A DNA stretch of 64,000 nucleotides from Pholiota molesta (taxonomy: Eukaryota > Basidiomycota > Agaricomycetes > Agaricales > Strophariaceae): contig JACGCK010000082.1 in assembly GCA_014925825.1 (NCBI GenBank), positions 124,001-188,000 on the forward strand. Reading direction: 5' to 3'. The position numbers and the translations under genes were made by a program. Below, one piece after another: positions 36,001-45,654 of this stretch. A model generated the notes under the pieces. The model saw nothing but the letters and a program-made list of their open reading frames with translations, was not told the origin of the DNA and did no database searches. How positions within the stretch are numbered: the first letter of the stretch is position 1; every line of letters starts with the position of its first letter.

Positions 36001-37319
36001 AGTGCCCACCGGCGGCGGCGTGTGTTTGTGCTGCTAATATTAGTCGTGCCTGTGTCTGCTTCCACGCTCAGGCATTCGCTCGCACGCGCTTGCGAACTGC
36101 GTCATCATTGAATAATTCGCATCTACCCTACTCCTCTGTGTAGTAACAATTTTATCTGGTTAGATTAAACGCATTCCTTTGTCGCGATGTGCGTGTCGTA
36201 CGCACGTACGCCGCATAAATACTATGCCAGCATAAGAAGGCGTGCAAGCACCCCGTAAACGTCGCACTTGCCCAGAATCATGCCATGTAGTAAGTATAGC
36301 CAAACCATTGACCATTAAGTATAGCTCTCCATGTCAATGTCGTGGAGGCTCAATACGCGCTTTATTAATATGGCTCAAACAGCCACTCGGACCGGTGCGC
36401 ACACCTGATTACCACGCCCATGCACCGCGCTTCTTTTCTGTGGGAAGGAAGGGGCCAGGGGGAGCAGATCTGTATAAGTATACCCACCGCGAGATGATAG
36501 ACCGACCCCTCCCGGACCCGAGTGTGTTCTAAAGTTCGATGTTCATATTGAGGCTGGGAAGCTCGGCAGCGACCTTGCGTCGAGGATGCACTTCGCCGCG
36601 GAACACCACCCAGTGGTCTCTAGAGCACTGTATCAAAGTATGGCGGTGGGCAGCCCGTCGGTACTTGATCGAGTTACTTCTAAGGCGACGTAAGTATCAT
36701 ACTGATTGGTTCAACCGCTTTCTCGTAAGTAAATTAAATGATAAGATGAGATTATGAACATGCCGCAACTTCGTTGCCGTTCATTTGGTGTGAGTGAAAT
36801 CGGCGGGTGAGTGCGTATAGGGAGTGCGATGTGCGAAGACTGCCTCGCTGCGGGCACATCCCATGCGAGGTCTGTTGGATAGCGAGGCGGAGGCATAGGC
36901 ATCTTAGATGCATGAGATATTGGAACTCGGAGGTGGGGTAACTTTTACTCGCCGAAGGGCGTGGCGTTTGGTACTTTCGTGCATCATCGAAGTCTAGAAG
37001 ACGCCAACTCGGTACGCAATTTAACAACGTGTGTCCTCTGTAGTCAACCGTGAGGTGCGCAAAGCGAATTGCTAATAATTAAAGCCAATAATGCCACTTA
37101 CGATTGTCGGCAGCCCCCAGATTATAATCAGACTACCATAATTTAACGCGCTTCAATTCATACCGGCAGTAAATCAATCAACACACCTGCTATTGAGAAC
37201 TCTCGACAATATGATCGATTTGGAGGGCTGGTTCCAATGATTTGTCTACCTTCCAAAATGCTAGCAATTTGTTTAGATAATTTAGAGAACAAACGTGCTC
37301 GTCCTTTCTATACCTGCAT
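33041..37319. other. Gene-poor stretch, 4.3 kb
   Basis: No gene supported on either strand. It includes the upstream region of the large low-complexity gene, a (CACG)n-like tract near 35978-35996 and short unrelated open frames. Confidence 0.45.
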
Positions 37320-37846
37320 CTAACATGTTCCGATGCATGCATTGTTGAATTTCCAACACAGAAGAGTTGATAGATGTGAGAGTCTCAAATCGCGTTCATG
37401 TTTCAAGAATAGGGAGTGGAGATTGACCAATGGGCTGAGGTCTATTTGCGAGTCTGTTGATGATAACCAACATAAATATTCACGAAAAGTAATAAGTATG
37501 GAACAAGAACACATACCTCTCCTTACAGGATCATTCTCTTTGCTTTTATACTCTTCTTGAAAATATTTTTTAAGACGTAGATGCTTCAACATATCAATGT
37601 TTCTCCTGAGAAATGAGTTCAACGTGTTCAAGGAACCACACGCTTCGACACGAGCGGAAAAGTCGAAGTTAGAATGTTTCGAGGTTAAGCCGAGACCCAT
37701 CTTGATTCATTAGCCATTTTATCAGCACTCCAGAAGCAGATAGTAGCAGACGAAGGTTCTGGCGATTGCGGAAGAATGAGCCATACGTCGGGAGAGAATG
37801 TAACATCACAATGAGTACCGACGTACATAGCGAGAGCACATCGTTT
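37320..37846 (-). pseudogene. Possible remnant of an F-box/LRR-like gene
   Basis: Minus-strand frames read FFRNRQNLRLLLSASGVLIK and, in another frame, LNSFLRRNIDMLKHLRLKKY and LVNLHSLFLKHERDLRLSHL. Leu spacing and Asn/Leu patterns recall the LRR half of Agaricomycete F-box proteins. No complete frame, start or F-box is seen, so this is at best a fragment. Confidence 0.25.
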
Positions 37847-39282
37847 TTACCCACATGCGCGGTCTACTTCCACCTCAGTAGGCTCAATATCCTCCATTTC
37901 GGCCACCAGCGCCCTTGCACGCCGCTCTACTTCCACACCTAGCAGAGTAGCATCAGCACACGCCACGTCGTCGTCGACGGTGCTCATAGCCCACATGCGC
38001 TGCTGCGCCAGTCCCTGTTCGATCATCGCCTGCACGCCGCCGACGGTGTCCCATCCATGTGCGGAGGCGGCGCGCAGAAGAGGTGTCAGACGGGGCTTGT
38101 ACGCCATGTCGAGGAAGATGGGTGTCGAAGGGAGGGGGAGGGTATGGGCGGCAGAAAGACTGGAGGTGGCAGAGAAACTTGGATGGGACGTGGGGGAATA
38201 GGGAATTGAAAGGATGTGTGTTGTGAGTGTATAGACGAGACGCTCGGCAGGCGTGGAGGGCGCTATTGCTGAAGCAGGACAGTGGATAAGCAGAGTGCAA
38301 TAGGCGCCCAACCACGTGGGTCTGCTCACCAGGGATGGCGCCAACGATGATTGCCAGATTGGGGCTCCGCTCCCGAGTCCGACTTTCTCCTTCTTCACTT
38401 CTGCCTTGCGACTGCGCCGTACTGCAGCGCCCTCCTATATACCTCTCCACGTCCTCTGTACTTCGAATATGAACAAGCTCTGGACCCGGCGGCGCTCCGT
38501 CTTGGGCTTGAAAGCTCTCGACGACCCGTCGCACCTCCTCGTCATCGCGGTTGAGCAGGAAAATGGGGGCCAGTCCCAGCCCGCTGAGCGCGTAAATGGC
38601 GGAGCGCGTCGTTGCGCCGCCGCCGATAACCATTGCGGACGCCTCTCCAGGCCCAAAGCGCGGCGAGCCGCCATGATTTACGAAAGCGGCGTGTGTGGGG
38701 TGCTGCGTTTTCAATGTTTGGAGGAGGGCGTTCCGGACGCCTAGGGAATAGCATACCGCGAAAGTTTCAAATTTTGCTTCAGAGAACGTAAACTCACGTA
38801 CCGAGGACGTCCGTGTTGGTTCCTACCAGTTTTATGCTTCCGTCGGCGCCTCGAACCTTGACGATGGTGTTACACGCGCCCGTAGCCCGCGAAGCAGGGG
38901 TGAGCTCATCCAGATGCTCCAGGATCGCGTTCTTGAGGGGCATTGTCACACTTGAATCGTGTAGGGAGCGAATGAGAGGTGCGCAAGGAATGTATCATCA
39001 CGGTCAGCCAGACGCCACACAGCTACATAGTACTTAGAGCACTCACGCAGCGCCGCCACACGCTTCTGCACGGATTTCGGCCAGCATCTCAGAGGTGATC
39101 GCTGATGTCGACCAGGCTGCAAAGTGGTGGGGCTGGCCCCGAGCTACGAAGCACTCGTTGTGGAATGCAGGCGCGGCCGAGTGCGCGATGGGATAGCCGA
39201 AGAGATGGAAACGCTTAGGGGCGACGTGCGTGGCTTCACTTTCAGGCGCTGTCAATGCGCGAGGCAGCGATACGGCGGTCAT
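37847..39282 (-). CDS. Stand-alone quinate/shikimate dehydrogenase (AroE-like)
   Basis: Exons on minus: 39282-39047, 38950-38802, 38740-38330, 38268-37847; phases close, 405 aa. The N-terminal substrate domain has FHLFGYPIAHSAAPAFHN (the GxPIxHSxxPxxHN signature), VTMPLK with the catalytic lysine, and GTNTDVLG with the catalytic aspartate. The NAD(P) domain has VIGGGATTRSAIYAL (Gly-rich loop) and FLLNRDDEE. The C-terminus has FLDMAYKPRLTPLL and MIEQGLAQQRMW. In fungi the biosynthetic shikimate dehydrogenase is part of the fused AROM protein, so a separate copy usually serves quinate/shikimate catabolism. It is divergent from a quinate-permease-type transporter 284 bp away, which fits that role. 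The protein is longer than bacterial AroE (about 270 aa), with extra loops around residues 230-300. Confidence 0.88.
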
Positions 39283-39566
39283 TGCTATTGTGGACGTTGG
39301 CGGATAGTAAGAGTACTTGCTCTCGTGAACGCGACTGCTGTGATCTTCTGGCGGGCATGTGGGATGAAATTTGGATGAAATTCTCAATTTATTTATACTT
39401 CTTCGCCCCTAACCTCCTACGGCCCGCCTGTGCCTTCCGATTCTGACTCGTGTTAAAAACTTGCCATCGATCATGCGGGGATGCGAAGCATGTCAATATA
39501 CATATATGCATAACAGCTAACCCACACTGATTCCCCACACTTCTTCCCTTCCTCGATCCAGCCATC
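39283..39566. promoter_or_regulatory. Shared divergent promoter region
   Basis: 284 bp between the start codons of the dehydrogenase (minus) and the transporter (plus). No specific operator is identified; the arrangement would permit joint regulation. Confidence 0.4.
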
Positions 39567-41768
39567 ATGGTGAACCTCAGAATCATCGAGGATCGACCGA
39601 CCCCAAAGGAAGTCTACAACTGGCGCGTGTACCTTTCAGCGTCTGTTGCCGCCTTCGCAGCGGTCATGATTGGCTATGTGAGTGCGCGTCGGTTTAGAAA
39701 ACTTGCTGCCACGATTCACCTTATTTCTGTGTGTATAGGACGTAAGTTTGCATCGAGCACGCTCTTTTCTCCCCTGATCGCACTCTAGTCGGCTTTCATC
39801 GGCACAAGTATCTCTCTTCCATCATTTAAAGACGAATTCGGCATGGAAAATTACAGCGCCGCCAAGCTCGCCACCGTGTCAGCGAACATCGTCTCCGTGT
39901 ACCAAGCCGGCTCTTTCTTCGGCGCCTTTGCTGGCTATCCTATAGGATACTACCTAGGGCGCAAATGGGGTCTGATCCTAGCGGGTCTCGTCTTTTGTGT
40001 CGGTGCCGTTATGCAGTGCGTAGCGAGCCATAAAACGGGGCTGGGCATCATGTACGCTGGTCGAGTCATTGTTGGATTTTGCATCGGAATCACGTCGAAC
40101 CTGGCGGTGAGTATTCAAGATTTTATAATTATGAAAATTGCTTTTCCTAGCGGTACTAATGCGCGGAACTATTATACAGCCTATCTATATTAGTGAAGTT
40201 TCTCCCGCCACGATCCGTGGGCGCCTAGTTGGCTTGTATGAGTTGGGGTGGCAGATTGGCGCAGTAGTTGGGTTTTTCATTAACTATGTGAGTGTGGCAT
40301 CCTATTCCTCGACTTCGCATTGAATTCCAATTGTGTTCTCTTTCTAGGGAATTAATTTGCACATCCCAAAAAGCAATAAGCAGTGGATAATCTCTTTCGC
40401 CGTTCAGCTTATTCCGGGCGGTCTACTATGTATCGGCGCGCTTTTTATTACAGAATCACCAAGGTGGTGTAAGTCATTTCATAATGATCACGGAATCATC
40501 GATATGGATGGGACACTAACTATCACCCCTTTTTGTATCCTGCAGTGGCGTCGCGTGATCGCAACGAACAAGCACTTCGCAATCTAGCCTACCTTCGTGG
40601 TCTTCCAGAGAACGCCAAATACGTTCAGGAGGAGTTCGAAGATATATGCAGCGCTCTCGAGTCTGACCGCAAGAAAGCAGGCGTTGGCTTCACGGCGCCT
40701 ATCACATCACTCTTCAGCTCAAAAAACTTGATCAAGCGCTTGGTCGTCTGCATTTTGCTGTTTGTCTGTCAGAACGGCACCGGCATCAATGCCATCAACT
40801 ATTATTCCCCTACGATTTTCAAAAGTATCGGTGTAACCGTAAGTACCGCTCGCTTCAAGCCATAGAGTCCCATGAACTGATGTCAATATCCTCATGCTCG
40901 AATTTGACCAGGGCACATCCACGTCCCTGCTCACGACAGGCGTATTTGGGATCATCAAATTCCTGGGCGCGGTAGTATGGCTGCTCATCCTCGTCGACCG
41001 CTTCGGAAGACGCAGCGTGCTTCTCGTCGGTTCTGTCGGCGGCGCATTCGCCATGTACTACATCGGCGCCTACATCGCCATCGCCCGTCCGGCTGATCAC
41101 GTATCGGCGACGCTTTCCTCGGGTGGCATCTCTGCCATGGCGTTCTTCTACATCTGGACATGTTTCTACGGACCCACTTGGAATGGTGAGTCGATATTTT
41201 CTCTAGGTTCGAGCTACCGTGCTAATGGTTATTTCTCACTGGATAGGTACGCCATGGGTTGTCTCTGCTGAAATCTTCCCCCAACATGTCCGCCCTGCCT
41301 CACAGGCTTTTGTTTCGGCTTCGAACTGGTGCGCTCTTTGTTTTTATGCAAATTGCATCGTTTGTTCATGCGATTGCTATCGTAGGTTATTCGCGTTCAT
41401 CATCGCTCGATTCACGCCGCAAATGTTCCTTACTATGTCTTACGGCGTCTATCTCTTCTTCGCCACCTTCATGATTCTTTCCATTGGATTTGTCTACGTG
41501 AGTTTTCTCAGTCTATTTTTACGGCTGATGGGGACCCTGCTGATTTTTCCCTACTGCTACGTATAACTCTACTATACAGTTTATTCTTCCAGAGTCACGA
41601 CAGGTACCACTGGAGCGCATGAATGAGCTCTTCGCGGATGGCGTCAGGCCGTGGAGAGCGCACGACGTTGTTATGAGCAAGACACGCGATGAAGCCGTAC
41701 ACCTCGAGCATGCCATATGTCATGAAGGGTCTATAGGCGACTCGGATGAAAAACTGAGGGAGGGCTGA
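39567..41768 (+). CDS. MFS sugar-transporter-family quinate permease
   Basis: Exons 39567-39677, 39739-39741, 39789-40106, 40180-40287, 40348-40468, 40546-40838, 40912-41185, 41247-41328, 41386-41497, 41580-41768; 536 aa, about 12 membrane helices. Signatures in order: GYD|SAFIGTSISLPSF after helix 1, GYPIGYYLGRKWG (loop 2-3), GRVIVGFCIGI, PIYISEVSPATIRGRL, ESPRWLASRDRNEQAL, QNGTGINAINYYSP (helix 7), DRFGRRSVLLVG, PWVVSAEIFPQHVRP and PESRQVPLERM. Among sugar porters the start and GMENYSAAKLATVSANIVSV resemble fungal quinate permeases (QutD/qa-y). The exon at 39739-39741 is three bases, GAC, supplying the Asp of the GYD motif. It should take up quinate or a related acid across the plasma membrane for the neighbouring dehydrogenase. 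Confidence 0.9.
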
Positions 41769-42080
41769 CCGATATTTCGGTTCAGGAAAGTAAGAACAGT
41801 AATTTCACACACCCTAATCACACTTTTATTCATAAAAATGGTGTATCAGAAACCAACGTCAAACGAAAGTACCTATACGAGCGCCGTCATCCACAGCACG
41901 GCATCAGGGAGTCTATTTTACAGAATGAGCACCATAATCAATGGTTCAACTTTTGAAAAATTGCGAAGTCGAGAAAAATCAGTCATCATTTCTGCCTTGC
42001 GAATGCGGACCGGCCGACTGAACATTTTACATTAAGGACCATGCTGTAAAATAAGCATAAAAACAAGACTGACCTGATAT
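41769..42080. other. Convergent intergenic spacer
   Basis: 312 bp between the stops of the convergent transporter and GTPase genes; AT-rich, no gene. Confidence 0.6.
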
Positions 42081-43226
42081 CTAGATACCGAAGAACTTTT
42101 TGATACGCTTCCCCAATGGTACCTTCAATTCTCCTGCCGTCTTCAAAAGTCGATCGAGCTCCTGTCGTTGTTTTTCGAATTCTTCATCGCTGAGTTTTTC
42201 CACCTTTCGGTTTTGAAGTTGAAGCAATTCATCGAGCGAATATTGCAAAGTCATTCCGGCTTCTGTTTCGGGTACAAATTTTCGCAGTCCAGCAAGTTCA
42301 ACTTGTATCTTCAGGAACTCAACCTTAGATCTGGTGAGCTTGGCGCGGTCGAGGATGCTGTTAACTATTTTGCGGGGACTACCCTGGTCGCAGACGCTAA
42401 CGACCTGGGACCCCGCACGGATCATCTCCTGCACTGCCGGCTCAGACATGAGCATCTGCTCACGTTGGGGACCAATAGCAGGATCGGTCAATAATGACCA
42501 CTTCGTCGTCCCAAAGAAAACACATCTCGGCGCATCCGGACCAACAAGTTTCTGAAACATTTCCAGGTTGTTGCGAGTTGTGCCCAACATACGCGTCTGC
42601 GTTATATCGTGGAGATATATTACGCCACCCACTTTCATATTGGTGGCATATCTAGCATCGAAATCAGAGAAAAATCTCTGATGGGGTGATGAAAACGACT
42701 GACGATATCGCGAGCCAAACAGAAATACGCCGCAAGACCTCCCCGTCACTGAGATAACAATCGTCGAACCCAGGAGTATCGACAATAACGAGCCGCCCTT
42801 TGTTGTCGCTATTCGGATTTGTAAACCCATGTGCGCTGTGACCGAACTCCTCAATAACGATAGGGTTCAATTGGGATGTACATGACGAGAGACCATGTCC
42901 AACTGTGACCGACATGGTCTTGCCAATGGAGGCTAGAAGACAGTTGATGAACTAAAAAGATCGGCATGATTATTATAAAGCGCGTGTATGCTTGACATCG
43001 ACATACGGTGCTCTTTCCAACTCCTGTAGGACCCATAACACTTCATTGATAGGATATGTATATGAACCCCAACGATTAGTAGGGGGTCGGAGTTGTGGAT
43101 GAAAAGGGGAATATAATGCACGTACGGTATGATAACATCGAAAGGCTCTCCCTGGAATGGAGGATCTATTCGCCGCTTCAAGCTCATTAAAAACTTCAAA
43201 GACTTCTCTGGATTCTTGATCGACAT
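42081..43226 (-). CDS. AIG1/IAN-like P-loop GTPase
   Basis: Exons on minus: 43226-43126, 43040-43007, 42951-42704, 42651-42081; phases close, 317 aa. G1 P-loop VMGPTGVGKST|FIN (split by an intron after Thr), G3 DTPGFDD and a possible G4 TTKW (GTTKWSLLTD). Between them VGGVIYLHDITQTRM is typical of the basidiomycete G-domain proteins that resemble the AIG1/IAN family. The C-terminus is a charged helical region (LLQLQNRKVEKLSDEEFEKQ) with a basic end KRIKKFFGI that could touch membranes. The cellular role is unknown; these genes are numerous in Agaricomycetes. Confidence 0.87.
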
Positions 43227-43579
43227 TGTTCTGGACGGATTTTTGCGCAGACTGTAGATGGTGGCGAAATGGAAAGCAAAGACTATATGGGAAAGAAAAT
43301 ATATGCTGCCTCAAGGACTCCAGCCCTTTGGATTCGTGCACAAATGCACCAGGGCAGGTAGGTGCCATGAGTGGACTCGGATGTCAATCGTGCTTGCAAG
43401 CATGCACACATTGAACGTATTTTACACGCACTCAATACGCCTGCAAGCAGCAAGCCAACAATCTAAGCTTACAAGTGATAAATATAAGTAGTCGATCATC
43501 GATTAATCGATTGTGACTGATGAATTCCACGACAAGTGCTCTCCATCAGGTTTGGCTGGTTCGACGCAATATGGCCATT
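43227..43579. other. Intergenic, no gene seen
   Basis: Upstream region of the GTPase gene; nothing else recognised. Confidence 0.5.
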
Positions 43580-43955
43580 GTCTATAATTACAGATATCAA
43601 TATTGAAATCTTGTTACGATAATTTACAACGAACAAATGGGTGAATATGGTGGTGAAAATATCAACCTAGTGCTCGTCCGAATAATCTAAGTCGTGTACA
43701 TGTCCGTCGTCCATAACATTGAACTCGAGGCTACGCGAGGGCGCTGGCATACATCTTGAGGTGTCTATTTTCATGCATCAGCGAGTCGATCTGCTGCTGC
43801 ATCCCGACGAACTTCGTCTCGTTCGCCTCGCGCAACTCCGCCATCGCCCGCGCGTCCTTGAGCTGCTGCTTCAGCTGCTCGTTCTCCCTGCCTGGACCCA
43901 ACTCCGCGGTCCGCGACGACGGCGCGTCGGCCGCAAACGACGACGAGTCTAAGGT
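43580..43955 (-). pseudogene. 3'-end fragment of an EH-domain/coiled-coil gene
   Basis: Aligns with the coding 3' end and 3' flank of the gene at 45655-48359. On the minus strand it carries NEQLKQQLKDARAMAELREA-type coiled coil and the QQQIDSLMHENRHLK end. The flank (GATATCAATATTGAAATCTT) matches 45.29-45.43 kb with many differences and an internal deletion. Similarity ends abruptly at about 43955. It is a partial, diverged duplicate. Confidence 0.75.
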
Positions 43956-44469
43956 CTAGATGAGTCTATTCAAAGTCTATTGGTGAATCATGATTTATAG
44001 ATGAAGAGTTCTGAGTTCATTAAAGTACATGATAGCCAAGCTTATCAGGTAAGGTTCACAAATGTCCAATAATTACATTGAAAGTCATCCGAAATGTAGT
44101 AGACAAGCAGTAGACAAGCTACTATGAATGTTTGAACTTTCATGTTGCATGAGGCATGGGCACGGCCGGTAATATAAATTAAATCGGAGACTGAATAATT
44201 ACCATATCAAGTAAATAGATTGCTGATGTATTATATAAACAGACGTCCGAAGCGGATGGAATTAAATCTACCTTGACCGCCAATCATTACCTTCCATAGA
44301 AGGAAGCTTACTCCTATATTCCGTACCACTTGCTAAAGGCCGCGAGCCCTTTAACGTTTTAAAAAGAGTACGAGCAAAAGTCCACAAACGCCTCAAACGC
44401 ACCAAACGCATTCAAAACCCTTCGAACCAAACAAGCGCATCAACAGACCTAAATTAGCCGAGATTAGCG
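43956..44469. other. Spacer before the gag-like gene
   Basis: AT-rich, no gene. I see no LTR next to the gag-like frame; 44.36-44.45 kb is an A/C-rich leader. Confidence 0.4.
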
Positions 44470-45252
44470 ATGGCGATCGTAGAGGTAGACACCCATGATG
44501 TAGGGGCTTTCACACAGCTCTCTGAACCCCTGGGCGACAACAACTGGACAGCATGGAAGACTAGAATGGTCAGTGTTCTCGAAGTTTGTCGCGTCAGGGA
44601 TTATGTTCAGGGAACAGTCCCAAGTCCAGATGCTGAAATGTCTGAAGAAGATTCAGCTGCTTGGAAATTCAATGATTCGTTTGCCCGCACATTAATTCTC
44701 AATAATATTTCGGACACACAAGTTGTCCATGTGCAGAGCGCAACGACTGCCAAAGAAATGTGGGATAATTTGGCCTCAGTTCATGAACCCAAGGCCCATT
44801 ATCTTGCTTTCTTGATTCAACGCAATTTATTCCGCGCGTGCGCTGATGAAGGCGATGATATTGCCGATCATCTCAAGAAGCTCAAGAATCTATGGAAAAG
44901 GTTGACCTTTATGGATGATGACGATTTTCGGATCTCCGATAATCAGTTCAAAACCATAATTGCCTCTTCCTTACCGCCTTCGTGGGATATATTTACGATG
45001 CCATATCTTAGAAAGCACAAGGACTCTGACGAGAATCAGTCCAAGTGCAAAATCAAATCTCAAGACTTCATTGATATCTTAATCGAAGAATACCGACGCC
45101 GCCAAGTTCAAAGCCGGGTCTCGCCTCAAGTTAACGGATTTGGTCATGGAGCAGCGAAATGTCGACGCGGAAAGAAGTCCAAGTCTACTTCCACTGCACC
45201 GTCGGCCAAAAAGATAAAAGGTGGACAAACTACTTATTCATTCCGAATTTAA
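44470..45252 (+). CDS. Copia-type gag (UBN2-like) gene without pol
   Basis: 260 aa, one exon. Begins MAIVEVDTHDVGAFTQLSEP and has the gag core GDNNWTAWKTRMVSVLEVCR, TLILNNISDTQVVHVQSATT and AKEMWDNLASVHE typical of copia gag/UBN2 domains. The C-terminus is basic (CRRGKKSKSTSTAPSAKKIK) but lacks a CCHC zinc knuckle. No protease, integrase or RT follows, so it is either a solo remnant or a retained gag gene. It lies between two copies of the EH-gene 3' end. The frame is intact over its whole length, and only distantly similar to the gag of the 49.2-kb element. Confidence 0.75.
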   Translation: MAIVEVDTHDVGAFTQLSEPLGDNNWTAWKTRMVSVLEVCRVRDYVQGTVPSPDAEMSEEDSAAWKFNDSFARTLILNNISDTQVVHVQSATTAKEMWDNLASVHEPKAHYLAFLIQRNLFRACADEGDDIADHLKKLKNLWKRLTFMDDDDFRISDNQFKTIIASSLPPSWDIFTMPYLRKHKDSDENQSKCKIKSQDFIDILIEEYRRRQVQSRVSPQVNGFGHGAAKCRRGKKSKSTSTAPSAKKIKGGQTTYSFRI

Positions 45253-45654
45253 TCAGATAGAAGAATTAGGGACCCCATAGCCTATGATTACAGATATCAG
45301 AATTGAAGATCTTGTTACAATAATTTACAAACGAATAAAATGCTGCGGTAAATCGGCGGTGAAAGTATCAACCTCGTGATCGTCCAAATAACTTGAGTGG
45401 TGGACATGGTCCATCGTCGAAACATTGAACTGAGGTCCTGTTGATCAGACATAACATTGTCGTGGAGATCAAGGTTTGTGTACCCCACAGTGGCCGGTGA
45501 GATGATTTCGTGATTCATGCATAAGTCGAGCAAGTCATCCAATGCCAGGAAGCGAGCAAAGGGTATACGGCAACGGACGGCATACGAGCTCTGGAACCAA
45601 TCATGAAGTGGGTAACATTCGGCTGGAATCGCATGGCGACAGTGATTCTGAAAC
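45253..45654. other. 3' flank of the EH-domain gene
   Basis: Non-coding; part of it (45285-45440) is the sequence duplicated at 43.58-43.73 kb. Confidence 0.5.
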
